Assembly (NCBI RefSeq): GCF_010548275.1
Contig: NZ_JAAGLT010000016.1
Coordinates: forward strand, 62,001 to 126,000
Direction of reading: 5' to 3'
DNA from: Streptomyces sp. SID12488
GTDB taxonomy: Bacteria > Actinomycetota > Actinomycetes > Streptomycetales > Streptomycetaceae
DNA: 64,000 nucleotides
How positions within the stretch are numbered: position 1 is the stretch's first letter; every line of letters begins with the position of its first letter. Shown here in pieces: positions 1 to 8,427 of this stretch. A model generated the notes under the pieces. It saw only the letters and a program-made list of their open reading frames with translations, was not told where the DNA came from and did not search any database. The translations under genes were made by a program, and so were the position numbers.

Positions 1-972
1 CTGACCTCGCCAGCCGGTGATCAGCCGGTCGACTTCCTCGATGTGGCGGGCGAACAGCGAGCCGGCCGGAGCGCCCGCCTCGATGGCGGCACTGCGCAGG
101 ATGCGGCGGCGTACGGCGGGCGGCAGGGCGTACAGCTTGGCGCACTCCAGGAGGCCCGCCGTGTCCCGTACGGAGGCCTCGGCCTGGCGGGCCCAGGTGT
201 CGAGGGCGTCGGCGTCGTCGCGGGAGAGCTGGGCCGTGCGGGCGAGGGCCTCGACGACGCCCTTGCCGAGGGCCTTCTCCAGGGCGGGCAGTCCCTCGTG
301 GCGCAGCCGGGACCGGGTGTAGGCCGGGTCGGCGTTGTGCGGGTCGTCCCAGACCGGGAGGGACTGGACCATGCACGCCTTGCGGGCGGTCTGCCGGTCG
401 AGCTGGAGGAAGGGCCTGCGGTATCGGTCGGGAGCCCCGGGCCGCCCGGAGACGGCCGCCATCCCGGACAGTGAGCGGATGCCGGAGCCACGGGCGAGGC
501 CCAGCAGTACGGTCTCGGCCTGGTCGTCGCGGGTGTGACCGAGGAGGACCGCTGTGGCGCCGTGGCGCTCGGCGGCGGCGTCCAGGGCGCCGTACCGGGC
601 GTCACGCGCGGCGGCCTCGGGGCCGCCCTCACGGCCGACGGCCACGGTGATCGACTCGACCGGGGCGAGGCCGAGTTCGGTCAGGCGCAGGACGACCTCG
701 TCGGCGCGGAGGTCGGAGCCGGGCTGCAGGCCGTGGTCGACGGTGACGCCACCGGCGCGCAGACCGAGTTTGGGCGCTTCGAACGCGAGAGCGGAGGCGA
801 GCGCCATGGAGTCGGCGCCGCCGGAGCACGCCACGAGGACGAGCGGGGCGGACTCGCCGGGGGTGGTGGGGCCGGGGAGGAGGCTGTTGGGCGGGTTGTT
901 CGCAGTCAGGACGTCGTGGAGAGCGCGGCGAACCGCCAGGCGTATCGCCGCGACCGCAGGATGGGGACCCAT
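1..972 (-). CDS. tilS: tRNA(Ile)-lysidine synthase TilS (3' end outside window)
   Basis: An open frame runs from ATG at 972 off the left edge of the window, so the C-terminus is missing. The enzyme uses ATP and lysine to convert C34 of the AUA-reading tRNA(Ile) to lysidine, a cytoplasmic and normally essential step. The N-terminal PP-loop ATP-binding motif is visible as ACSGGADSMALA about 50 residues in, followed by the family sequence LLGHTRDDQAETVLLGLARG. The start was chosen because the protein then begins MGPHPAVAAIRLAVR, as in actinobacterial homologues; the ATG at 988 is in another frame. In Streptomyces tilS usually precedes hpt and ftsH, which would lie to the left of this window. Confidence 0.93.
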   Translation of the reverse strand, partial: MGPHPAVAAIRLAVRRALHDVLTANNPPNSLLPGPTTPGESAPLVLVACSGGADSMALASALAFEAPKLGLRAGGVTVDHGLQPGSDLRADEVVLRLTELGLAPVESITVAVGREGGPEAAARDARYGALDAAAERHGATAVLLGHTRDDQAETVLLGLARGSGIRSLSGMAAVSGRPGAPDRYRRPFLQLDRQTARKACMVQSLPVWDDPHNADPAYTRSRLRHEGLPALEKALGKGVVEALARTAQLSRDDADALDTWARQAEASVRDTAGLLECAKLYALPPAVRRRILRSAAIEAGAPAGSLFARHIEEVDRLITGWRGQ

Positions 973-1162
973 GTCCGGTTCCCTTCATGAAGTTTTCGGG
1001 GGGTGAGCCGACTTCGGTCACTCAGAGTGTGTAGATGGTGACAGAAACAGGGCGTTCCCCGAGCATTGCACGCCTACCCATGCCCCACGGTCCCTCGGAC
1101 GGGTGATTGAAGGGGCGTTCACCTGCCGTCGGCCGGATTCGTTCACCACGTGGCCCAAGGGC

Positions 1163-2296
1163 TCACTGGTCGGCCTTGCGGTGCACCCGCGCGACCCAGT
1201 CCGCCGGTTTGGCGATCTCCGCCTTCGTAGGAAGGGTGTTCGGAGAGGTCCACACCCGGTTGAAGCCGTCCATGCCCACCTGGTCGACGACGGCACTGAC
1301 AAACCGTTCGCCGTCCCGGTACTGCCTGAGTTTGGCATCCAGACCGAGCAGCTTGCGCAGCGCGAGGTCCAGCCGTGAGGCACCCTTGGCGCGGCGCTGC
1401 TGGAACTTCTCCCGGATCTCGGCGACGGAGGGCACCACCGCGGGGCCCACTCCGTCCATCACGAAGTCGGCGTGCCCCTCGAGGAGGGACATGACCGCGG
1501 TGAGCCGGCCGAGGATCTCCCGCTGGGCCGGCGTCTGCACCAGCTCCACCAGGGAACGCCCGCCGTCGTCCTCCTCGCCCTCCGGCCTGCCGCCCGCGAG
1601 GGACTGCGCGGCCTCCCTGATGCGCTCCAGGACGGTCATGGGGTCGACTTCCGTCTCCCCCAAGAACGACTGGATTTCGCCCTCCAGATGGTCCCTCAGC
1701 CAGGGCACGCCCGTGAACTGCGTGCGGTGCGTCTCCTCGTGCAGACACACCCAGAGCCTGAAGTCATGGGGCTGTACGTCGAGTTCGCGCTCCACGTGGA
1801 CGATGTTCGGCGCGACGAGGAGCAGCCGTCCGCCGCCGTTCGCGCCCGCCGGCAGTTCGCGGGTGGCCGGGGCGAAGGTCTCGTACTGGCCGAGGACACG
1901 GGACGACAGGAACGACAGCAGCATCCCCAGTTCGACGCCGGTGACCTTGCCGCCGACCGCGCCGAGGACGGCTCCGCCCGGTGAACTCCCGCGCCGCTCC
2001 CCCATCTTGTCCAACAGGGGCCTGAGCACCTCACGGAACCCGGCGACGTTCGCCCGTACCCAGCCGGGGCGGTCGACGACGAGTACGGGGGTGTCGTGGG
2101 CGGCGTCGCCTCCCATCCGGGTGAAGCCCCGGACGTGTTCCTCCGAGGCCTTCGCGTGCCGGCGCAGCTCCGCGACGATGGCCCGGGCCTCGTCACGGCT
2201 CACTTCGGGGCCCGGCCTTACCAGCCGGGTCGCGGTCGCCACCGCGAGATTCCAGTCGACCATCCCAGCAGATGCGGCACCACCGATGCTCGTCAT
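1163..2296 (-). CDS. DUF2342 family zinc-dependent metalloprotease-like protein
   Basis: This 377-residue protein belongs to the actinobacterial DUF2342 family, annotated as putative zinc metalloprotease or 'coenzyme F420 biosynthesis-associated' protein. The sequence shows an HEETH zinc-binding signature (HExxH) in CLHEETHRTQF near residue 183, in a helical context, and a family-typical N-terminus with VDWNLAVATATRLVRPGP. There is no signal peptide, so it should be cytoplasmic. The gene sits between tilS and the PBP4-type carboxypeptidase gene on the same strand, a conserved actinobacterial arrangement. The true substrate is not known, and the F420 link is only a family-level association. 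Confidence 0.85.
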   Translation of the reverse strand: MTSIGGAASAGMVDWNLAVATATRLVRPGPEVSRDEARAIVAELRRHAKASEEHVRGFTRMGGDAAHDTPVLVVDRPGWVRANVAGFREVLRPLLDKMGERRGSSPGGAVLGAVGGKVTGVELGMLLSFLSSRVLGQYETFAPATRELPAGANGGGRLLLVAPNIVHVERELDVQPHDFRLWVCLHEETHRTQFTGVPWLRDHLEGEIQSFLGETEVDPMTVLERIREAAQSLAGGRPEGEEDDGGRSLVELVQTPAQREILGRLTAVMSLLEGHADFVMDGVGPAVVPSVAEIREKFQQRRAKGASRLDLALRKLLGLDAKLRQYRDGERFVSAVVDQVGMDGFNRVWTSPNTLPTKAEIAKPADWVARVHRKADQ

Positions 2297-2648
2297 GCGT
2301 CAACCGTACGGGAGCGACTCCGCTGGGGGCAGGGCGGCGAAGTCGGCAGGGGCGAGGTCCGTTCGGGCTGCACCCGGCGTTGCGGGCTGTGCCCACCCTC
2401 CCCCATCGCCCTGCGGAACGCCTGCCCGCAGCGGTGCGTGCGGGACTCACGCGCGCCCGCTGGAGCGCCCCTCAGGGGCGCGGGGCTGTATCGGTCTGCG
2501 GCTCCGCCGCGATGCGGGTCCCCCCGGTCTGGGGTCCCCCCGGTCTGGGGTCCCCCCAGGCCCTTAAGGCTCTGGGGGAGAAGCCGAGAGTGGGGGAGCG
2601 ACAAGCCCCCACCGGGCCCGCGGACGAAGAACCGCCCAGCCGGCGGAG
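2297..2648. other. 352-bp intergenic region with repeats, no gene
   Basis: No convincing gene is present between the DUF2342 start and the carboxypeptidase stop. The region holds a copy of a palindromic intergenic repeat (2465-2510) and a short tandem repeat of a 16-bp unit, CCCCCCGGTCTGGGGT, present about 2.4 times at 2520-2557. The latter can fold into C-rich/G-rich hairpins and may help end transcription of the upstream minus-strand gene. Confidence 0.6.
2465..2510. repeat. Dispersed palindromic intergenic repeat, copy 1
   Basis: The element begins with the hairpin GCGCCCCTCAGGGGCGC, continues CGGGGCTGTATCGGTCTG and ends GCGGCTCCGCCGC. An inverted, slightly diverged copy lies at 6908-6953. 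Short palindromic repeats of this composition are common between Streptomyces genes. The function is unknown, but the hairpins suggest mRNA 3'-end stabilisation or termination. Confidence 0.65.
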
Positions 2649-4418
2649 CTACCCGCAGCCGCAGGCCGCGAGTGCCGTCGCCGCGCGGTCCAGGGCCGCC
2701 TGGGCCTCCAACTTGCTGATGGTGTCGGCGGCCAGGAAGGCGAAGGCCAGGAGACGGCCGTCGCGGTCGACGACCGTGCCCGCGAGGGCGTTCACGCCGG
2801 TCAGGGTGCCTGTCTTGGCACGTACGACGCCTGCCGCGCCGTGCGTGTAGCGGGTGCTCAGGGTGCCCGTGAAGCCTGCCACGGGGAGGCCGGTGAGGGC
2901 CGCGCGGAGTTCGGGGTGGGCCGGGTCGCCGGCCTTGGCCAGGAGGGCCGTGAGGAGGTTCGGGGTGAGGCGGTCGGCGCGGTTCAGGCCGCTGCCGTCC
3001 GCGAAGCGGGCGCCTGACATGGGCAGGCCCAGCTTCTTCAGTTGGGCGTGGATCGCCTTGGCACCGCCCGTGAAGTCGGGCCGGACGCCCGTGGCGAGCG
3101 CGGTCTGCCGGGCGAGGGCCTCCGCGAGGTCGTTGTCGCTGTTGGTCAGCATTCGCTCGACAAGGGCGGAGAGCGGCGGCGAGGAGACCTCCGCGAGGGT
3201 GGTCGCGCGGCCCGTGGCCTTGGACGGGCCGGGGGAGGTCGTCCTGACGCCGTGCTTCGCCAGCAGGGTCGCGAAGGTGCGGGCCGCGTCCGCCGCCGGC
3301 TCGCTGCTGCGGTGGGCCGTTCCACTGGTCGAGTCGTTCATGCGGGCCTCGTCGGCCATCAGCGCGGTGACCGGGGCGAGGTTGCCGTCGTTGTCGGCCC
3401 CGATCGGGTGGAGTTCCGGGCCCGCGTAGAGCGTGGTGTCGTACGACAGCGTCACCTCGCGCACGCCGCGCTTCGCCAGGGCGGCGGCCGTCGAGTCGGC
3501 CAGGGTGCGCAGGCTCGCCCAGCCCTCCGGGTCCTTACGGGCCGTCAGGGTGGGGTCGCCGCCGCCGACCAGGACGAGCTCGTTGGTGTCGGGCTCCAGG
3601 GCGGCCCGGGTGGTGAGGCGGTGGTCGGCGCCCATCGCGGAGAGCGCGGCGACAGCCGTGGCGATCTTCGTGGTCGAGGCGGGGACGAGCGCCTCACCGG
3701 CCCCCAGGCCGTACAGGCGCTTCCCGGTGGCGACGTCGACGACGGCGGCCGTCTGGCGGGCGCCGAGCGCGGGGTCCTTCAGGAGCGGGTCCAGCACGGC
3801 CGCGATGGTCCTTCCGGCGGGCGCCGCCCGCACGGTGCCGGTGGCGCCGCCGAGGCCCGTCAACACGGAGGGGGCGCTCGGGGCGGGTGCGGGCGCCCCG
3901 GCAGACGTACCCGAGGTGGCGGAGGTGTCGGACGTACCGGAATTACGATCGTGATCTGCGCCACCGGATCGCTCCTGGACGGCGGCCCAGTCCCGCTCGG
4001 CCGTACGCTGACCGGAGGAGTCCCAGGGGCCGGCCGCGGTCACCACGCCGGCGGTCAACGCCAGTCCGGCGGTGGCGGCGCCCGCGGTGTACTGCCAGGT
4101 CCGCAGGGTCTTCGGCAGCGACAGCGAGAGAGCCGTCAGGGACTTCGGTCCCGGGAGAGCGGTGAGCTTCGGGCCGACGGCCCGTGTGATCCGCGCCACC
4201 CGCGGCTTCACGGCGGCTGTGGCTCGTCCGGCTCGTTCGAGCTGCGGCCTGACCGTCGCCGTCACTCGTTCGAGTTGCGGTTTCACGGCCGCCCTGGCCC
4301 GTCCGAGCTGGGGTTTCACCGTTGCCGTGGCCCGGGTGAGACGGGGTCCCACGGTTCGCGCGAGCCGCGCCACCCGCGGCCTCGCGGCCCGCCAAGGCCT
4401 CAGCTCCGGCACGAACAC
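2649..4418 (-). CDS. dacB: D-alanyl-D-alanine carboxypeptidase/endopeptidase (PBP4, peptidase S13)
   Basis: This 589-residue membrane-anchored penicillin-binding protein trims D-Ala from, or cuts cross-links in, peptidoglycan outside the cell. The S13 motifs are in order: SxxK as ASTTK (in ALVPASTTKIATAV), SxN as SNSDN-like TNSDND, and KTG as RAKTGTLTG. A single membrane segment (WQYTAGAATAGLALTAGV) lies near residues 108-130, followed by a Ser/Thr/Gly-rich linker with PAPAPSAPS. Oddly, the first roughly 90 residues form an Arg/Lys-rich cytoplasmic tail built of repeated units of the type AVKPQLxRA, much longer than in standard DacB proteins. It is divergent from ppa, with about 80 bp between the starts, as in other streptomycetes. 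Confidence 0.92.
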   Translation of the reverse strand: MFVPELRPWRAARPRVARLARTVGPRLTRATATVKPQLGRARAAVKPQLERVTATVRPQLERAGRATAAVKPRVARITRAVGPKLTALPGPKSLTALSLSLPKTLRTWQYTAGAATAGLALTAGVVTAAGPWDSSGQRTAERDWAAVQERSGGADHDRNSGTSDTSATSGTSAGAPAPAPSAPSVLTGLGGATGTVRAAPAGRTIAAVLDPLLKDPALGARQTAAVVDVATGKRLYGLGAGEALVPASTTKIATAVAALSAMGADHRLTTRAALEPDTNELVLVGGGDPTLTARKDPEGWASLRTLADSTAAALAKRGVREVTLSYDTTLYAGPELHPIGADNDGNLAPVTALMADEARMNDSTSGTAHRSSEPAADAARTFATLLAKHGVRTTSPGPSKATGRATTLAEVSSPPLSALVERMLTNSDNDLAEALARQTALATGVRPDFTGGAKAIHAQLKKLGLPMSGARFADGSGLNRADRLTPNLLTALLAKAGDPAHPELRAALTGLPVAGFTGTLSTRYTHGAAGVVRAKTGTLTGVNALAGTVVDRDGRLLAFAFLAADTISKLEAQAALDRAATALAACGCG

Positions 4419-4497
4419 CAGCCCCTTTCGCGATCACACACCTGCGTGAGGGACACTTAACCACCAGAACTATGTGTTGATCATGGAGGAGCCACCG

Positions 4498-4989
4498 GTG
4501 GAGTTCGACGTAACGATCGAGATTCCGAAGGGTTCACGGAACAAGTACGAGGTGGACCACGAGACCGGTCGGATCCGTCTGGACCGTCGCCTCTTCACCT
4601 CGACCAGCTACCCGGCCGACTACGGCTTCGTCGAGAACACCCTCGGCGAGGACGGCGACCCGCTGGACGCGCTGGTCATCCTGGACGAGCCGACCTTCCC
4701 CGGGTGCCTCATCCAGTGCCGCACGATCGGCATGTTCCGGATGACGGACGAGGCCGGCGGCGACGACAAGCTGCTGTGCGTGCCCGCGCACGACCCGCGC
4801 GTGGAGCACCTGCGGGACATCCACCACGTGTCGGAGTTCGACCGTCTGGAGATCCAGCACTTCTTCGAGGTCTACAAGGACCTGGAGCCCGGCAAGTCCG
4901 TCGAGGGTGCCAACTGGGTGGGCCGCGCGGACGCCGAGGCCGAGATCGAGCGGTCGTACAAGCGCCTCAAGGAGCAGGGCGGCCACTGA
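4498..4989 (+). CDS. ppa: Inorganic pyrophosphatase
   Basis: This 163-residue family I soluble pyrophosphatase hydrolyses PPi to phosphate in the cytoplasm and drives biosynthetic reactions. The sequence shows the family signature DGDPLDALV with the metal-binding aspartates, the lysine/arginine active-site residues of the IPKGSRNKYE segment, and FTSTSYPADYGFVENT. The GTG at 4498 is chosen as start because GGAGGAG precedes it at good distance and homologues begin EFDVTIEIPKG. The frame also contains an upstream ATG at 4483, but that overlaps the ribosome binding site. A strong hairpin terminator follows at 5011-5046. Confidence 0.96.
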   Translation: MEFDVTIEIPKGSRNKYEVDHETGRIRLDRRLFTSTSYPADYGFVENTLGEDGDPLDALVILDEPTFPGCLIQCRTIGMFRMTDEAGGDDKLLCVPAHDPRVEHLRDIHHVSEFDRLEIQHFFEVYKDLEPGKSVEGANWVGRADAEAEIERSYKRLKEQGGH

Positions 4990-5010
4990 GGCTCCCGGAC
5001 CCCGTCACGT

Positions 5011-5046
5011 CGAACGGGCCGCACGCGTGCGCGTGCGGCCCGTTCG
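5011..5046. terminator. Perfect 16-bp stem-loop after ppa
   Basis: CGAACGGGCCGCACGC pairs perfectly with GCGTGCGGCCCGTTCG around a four-base loop, 21 bp after the ppa stop. It has no strong U-tract, as is usual in Streptomyces. Confidence 0.85.
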
Positions 5047-5105
5047 TGTGTCTGTGCGCATACTGAATGGCGTACCAGAGGGGCACGTGCAGGGAGCGAT
5101 ACGGA

Positions 5106-6815
5106 GTGACGGACGAGGCTCGCAAGCCGGCATCGGACGAGGCCAGGAGTGTTTTCGCGGTTCCCCTCACGGGCGGGGCCTCGGGCGGTGGTGACGGGGA
5201 GTCGTCCACCACCTCCGAGTTCGCGCTCCCCGAGGGGATGGCCCCGCCCAGGCCCGTCCTGAGTGAGGCCGAGACGACCTCCGAGTTCGCCCTGCCGCAC
5301 GGGCTCGACGTGCCGCAGCCGCCGGGCGGCGACGCCGCTGGACCGGCATCGGCCTTCAACACCCCGCGTACGTACCGGGCGCCCGCGTTCACGCCGCCCT
5401 TGGGCATCCCTGTGGTGAGTCTCACCAAGGACGTGCCCTGGCAGGACCGGATGCGCACGATGCTGCGGATGCCGGTGGCCGAACGGCCCGCACCGGAACA
5501 ACTGCGGAAGGCTGCCGAGGAGGACGACGGACCGGCCGTCCCGCGCGTGCTGGACATGAGCCTGCGTATCGGCGAGTTGCTGCTCGCGGGCGGCGAGGGC
5601 GCCGAGGACGTGGAGGCGGCCATGTTCGCCGTCTGCCGGTCCTACGGCCTCGACCGCTGCGAGCCGACCGTCACCTTCACCCTGCTGTCGATCACGTACC
5701 AGCCCTCGCTCGTCGAGGCTCCGGTGACGGCGTCACGGACGGTCCGGCGCCGGGGCACCGACTACACGCGCCTGGCGGCCGTCTACCGGCTTGTGGACGA
5801 CCTGAGCGACTCCGAGACCGCCACGACGCTGGAAGAGGCTTACAGGCGCCTCGCGGAGATCCGGCGGAACCGGCACCCGTATCCCGGCTGGGCGCTCACC
5901 GTGGCCGCCGGGCTGCTCGCGGGCGCCGCGTCCGTGCTCGTCGGCGGTGACCTGGTCGTGTTCGTGGCGGCGGCGCTCGGCGCGATGCTGGGCGACCGGC
6001 TGGCGTGGCTGTGCGCCGGGCGCGGGCTGCCGGAGTTCTACCAGTTCACGGTGGCCGCGATGCCGCCGGCCGCGATAGGGATCGCGCTGACGGCCGCGCA
6101 CGTGGACGTGAAGGCGTCCGCCGTGGTCACCGGCGGCCTGTTCGCGCTGCTGCCCGGGCGGGCGCTGGTGGCCGGGGTGCAGGACGGACTGACCGGGTTC
6201 TACATCACCGCGTCCGCGCGCCTGCTGGAGGTCATGTACTTCTTCGTGGGCATCGTCGTCGGGGTGCTGCTGATCCTGTACTTCGGCGTGAAGCTGGGCG
6301 CCGAGCTCAATCCGGACGCGGCGCTGGGGAGCGTGGCGCGGCCCCTGTGGCAGATCGGCGCGTCCATGCTGCTGTCGCTGACCTTCGCGGTCATGCTCCA
6401 GCAGGAACGTTCCACCGTGCTCATCGTGACGCTCAACGGGGGTGTGGCCTGGAGCGTGTACGGCGCGATGCACTACACCGGGGGCTTCTCGCCGGTGGCC
6501 TCGACGGCCGTCGCGTGGGGGCTGGTCGGGCTGTTCGGGCAGTTGCTCTCGCGGTACCGCTACGCGTCGGCCCTGCCGTACACGACGGCGGCGATCGGGC
6601 CCCTGCTGCCGGGGTCGCCGACGTATTTCGGGCTGCTGTCGATCGCGCAGAACGACATGGACGCGGGGTTGGTCTCGCTGTCGAAGGCCGCGGCGCTGGC
6701 CATGGCCATCGCCATCGGGGTGAATCTGGGGTCGGAGATCTCGCGGTTGTTCCTGAGGGTGCCGAGCGGCTCCGCCGGGGGGCGGCGGGCTGCCAAGCGG
6801 ACGCGAGGGTTCTAG
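5106..6815 (+). CDS. ThrE-type threonine/serine exporter family membrane protein
   Basis: The protein has about 569 residues from GTG 5106; an in-frame ATG at 5067 would add 13. Residues 1-140 are a hydrophilic low-complexity N-terminus that contains a duplicated TTSEFALP motif. It is followed by the cytoplasmic ThrE domain (MSLRIGELLLAGGEGAEDVE, ITYQPSLVEAPVTASRTVRR) and then about ten membrane helices (ThrE_2/ThrE fusion). Characterised relatives export threonine and serine by proton-motive force. The start choice rests on GGGAG about 10 bases upstream and the better N-terminus. It is transcribed away from ppa behind the ppa terminator, so probably from its own promoter. Confidence 0.88.
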   Translation: MTDEARKPASDEARSVFAVPLTGGASGGGDGESSTTSEFALPEGMAPPRPVLSEAETTSEFALPHGLDVPQPPGGDAAGPASAFNTPRTYRAPAFTPPLGIPVVSLTKDVPWQDRMRTMLRMPVAERPAPEQLRKAAEEDDGPAVPRVLDMSLRIGELLLAGGEGAEDVEAAMFAVCRSYGLDRCEPTVTFTLLSITYQPSLVEAPVTASRTVRRRGTDYTRLAAVYRLVDDLSDSETATTLEEAYRRLAEIRRNRHPYPGWALTVAAGLLAGAASVLVGGDLVVFVAAALGAMLGDRLAWLCAGRGLPEFYQFTVAAMPPAAIGIALTAAHVDVKASAVVTGGLFALLPGRALVAGVQDGLTGFYITASARLLEVMYFFVGIVVGVLLILYFGVKLGAELNPDAALGSVARPLWQIGASMLLSLTFAVMLQQERSTVLIVTLNGGVAWSVYGAMHYTGGFSPVASTAVAWGLVGLFGQLLSRYRYASALPYTTAAIGPLLPGSPTYFGLLSIAQNDMDAGLVSLSKAAALAMAIAIGVNLGSEISRLFLRVPSGSAGGRRAAKRTRGF

Positions 6816-6907
6816 TGCCGGGTGCGTTCGCTCGGCTTGGGCGCCCGGGAGCTCGGGGGGTTTCTGTTGTGGGGCGGGTGCGGGTCCGTTGTGGCTTGTC
6901 GCGCCCC

Positions 6908-6953
6908 GCGGCGGAGCCGCAAATGTCACAGCCCCGCGCCCCTGTCGGGGCGC
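6908..6953. repeat. Dispersed palindromic intergenic repeat, copy 2 (inverted)
   Basis: GCGGAGCCGC, a short divergent middle, then CAGCCCCGCGCCCCTGTCGGGGCGC: this is the reverse complement of the element at 2465-2510 with a few changes. It lies between the convergent thrE-like and DedA genes, where a shared terminator would be expected. Confidence 0.65.
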
Positions 6954-6971
6954 TCCAGCTCGCGTCGGTTC

Positions 6972-7880
6972 TCAGTTCTGCGGGTAACCGTTGTTGTTCT
7001 GGTTGCCGTACGGGTACTGCTGCTGGTCCTGCTGGTAGCCCTGGGGGTACTGCTGGGCGTAGGGCTGCTGGTCGTAGTACTGGTTCTGGTCGTAGCCCTG
7101 GTTCTGGCCGTACTGCTGCTGCCCGTAACCCTGGTCGTCGTTCTGCTGCGCCGGGGGGATGCGTCGGAGCTGGGTCGTCGCGTCGTCCATCGGGGCCGGG
7201 TACTGCTGCTGGGCCGGGGGCTGCTGCTGGGGCTGCTGGGGCTGCTGGGGCGGGTTCTTCTTGGCCTTGCTGCGGGCTCGGGCGAACTCGATGATGATCG
7301 GGACGACCGAGATGAGGACGATCAGCAGCAGGATCGGTTCGATGTTCTTCTTGACGAAGTCGATGTTGCCGAGCCAGGAGCCGAGCAGGGTGACGCCCGC
7401 GCCCCAGAGGACGCCGCCGATGACGTTGAACGTCAGGAACGAGCGGTACTTCATGCCGCTGACGCCGGCGATGATCGGCGTGAACGTGCGCACGATGGGC
7501 ACGAAGCGGGCCAGGATCAGGGACTTCGGGCCGTACTTCTCGAAGAACTCGTGAGCCTTGGCGACGTTCTCCTGCTTGAAGAGGCGGGAGTCCGGCCGGT
7601 TGAAGAGCGACGGGCCGACCTTCTTGCCGAACATGTAGCCCGCCTGGTCGCCGAGGACCGCGGCGAGGCAGATGAGGGCGACCGCTCCCCACAGGGGGAA
7701 GTCCAGCGTGCCCGCGGTGATCAGCAGGCCCGCCGTGAACAGCAGCGAGTCGCCCGGCAGGAAGAAGCCGATGAGCAGACCGGACTCGGCGAACACGATC
7801 AGGAGCAGGCCCCAGATGCCGAACTGGTCCAACAGGTAGTCCGGATCCAGCCAGCTCGGTCCGAGGGCAAGCGTCGTCAC
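6972..7880 (-). CDS. DedA family membrane protein with Gln/Tyr-rich tail
   Basis: This 302-residue protein has a DedA/SNARE-associated (VTT) domain in residues 1-205. It shows the family sequences FAESGLLIGFFLPGDSLLF, FGKKVGPSLF and RFVPIVRTFTPIIAGVSGM, several membrane segments and the conserved arginines. DedA proteins act as lipid scramblases/flippases, with undecaprenyl-phosphate translocation shown for relatives. After residue about 215 the protein changes into a cytoplasmic tail of roughly 85 residues dominated by Q, Y, N, P and G (runs such as QQPQQPQQQPP and GYDQNQYYDQQ), typical of low-complexity prion-like segments. The gene converges on the thrE-like gene. Confidence 0.9.
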   Translation of the reverse strand: MTTLALGPSWLDPDYLLDQFGIWGLLLIVFAESGLLIGFFLPGDSLLFTAGLLITAGTLDFPLWGAVALICLAAVLGDQAGYMFGKKVGPSLFNRPDSRLFKQENVAKAHEFFEKYGPKSLILARFVPIVRTFTPIIAGVSGMKYRSFLTFNVIGGVLWGAGVTLLGSWLGNIDFVKKNIEPILLLIVLISVVPIIIEFARARSKAKKNPPQQPQQPQQQPPAQQQYPAPMDDATTQLRRIPPAQQNDDQGYGQQQYGQNQGYDQNQYYDQQPYAQQYPQGYQQDQQQYPYGNQNNNGYPQN

Positions 7881-8043
7881 TGTTCCGGGCTCCTGAGGCT
7901 TGGCAGAGATGAGTGCAGAAGGTGGGTGCAGAAGATGAGTGGGGCCAAAGCTATCAACGCGGTGTGACCCCTCCAGGTTCCCTCAGCTTCCATGCACCAC
8001 TCCGGGGTGCGCTGTGCGGGAACTGGGGCCACCCTGTGAGGTT

Positions 8044-8409
8044 ATGGGCATCGAAGAGTACGGCGGCGGCCAGGGACCTCAGTCCGACGTCCTGGTCGTG
8101 ACGACGAACGACATCCCCGGCTACCGGGTCGAGCAGGTCATCGGTGAGGTCTTCGGGCTGACCGTGCGGTCGCGGCACCTCGGCAGCCAGATCGGGGCCG
8201 GGCTGAAGTCGATGATCGGCGGTGAGCTGAAGGGGCTGACGAAGACTCTCGTCGAGACCCGCAACCAGGCCATGGACCGTCTGGTCGAGCAGGCACGCGC
8301 GCGTGGCGCCAACGGTGTGCTGGCCTTCCGGTTCGACGTGACCGAGGCCGCGGACGTGGGCACGGAGGTGTGCGCGTACGGGACCGCGGTGGTCCTGGCC
8401 CGGGAGTGA
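8044..8409 (+). CDS. YbjQ/UPF0145 family protein
   Basis: This 121-residue cytoplasmic protein belongs to the DUF74/YbjQ family, sometimes labelled heavy-metal-binding without strong proof. Family motifs are visible: the start of the fold (VVTTNDIPGYRVEQVIGEVFG), then ARARGANGVLAFRFDV near the C-terminus. The family forms pentameric beta-rich rings. ATG 8044 is used because the upstream part of the open frame has no family similarity. Its stop codon lies within a hairpin shared with the convergent tipA gene. Confidence 0.85.
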   Translation: MGIEEYGGGQGPQSDVLVVTTNDIPGYRVEQVIGEVFGLTVRSRHLGSQIGAGLKSMIGGELKGLTKTLVETRNQAMDRLVEQARARGANGVLAFRFDVTEAADVGTEVCAYGTAVVLARE

Positions 8410-8421
8410 CCCCGGGCCAGG
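8394..8421. terminator. Bidirectional stem-loop overlapping the ybjQ-like stop
   Basis: CCTGGCCCGGG pairs with CCCGGGCCAGG around the loop AGTGAC, which contains the TGA stop of the upstream gene. It ends seven bases before the stop of the convergent tipA gene and so can serve both. Confidence 0.75.
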
Positions 8422-8427
8422 ACGGCG

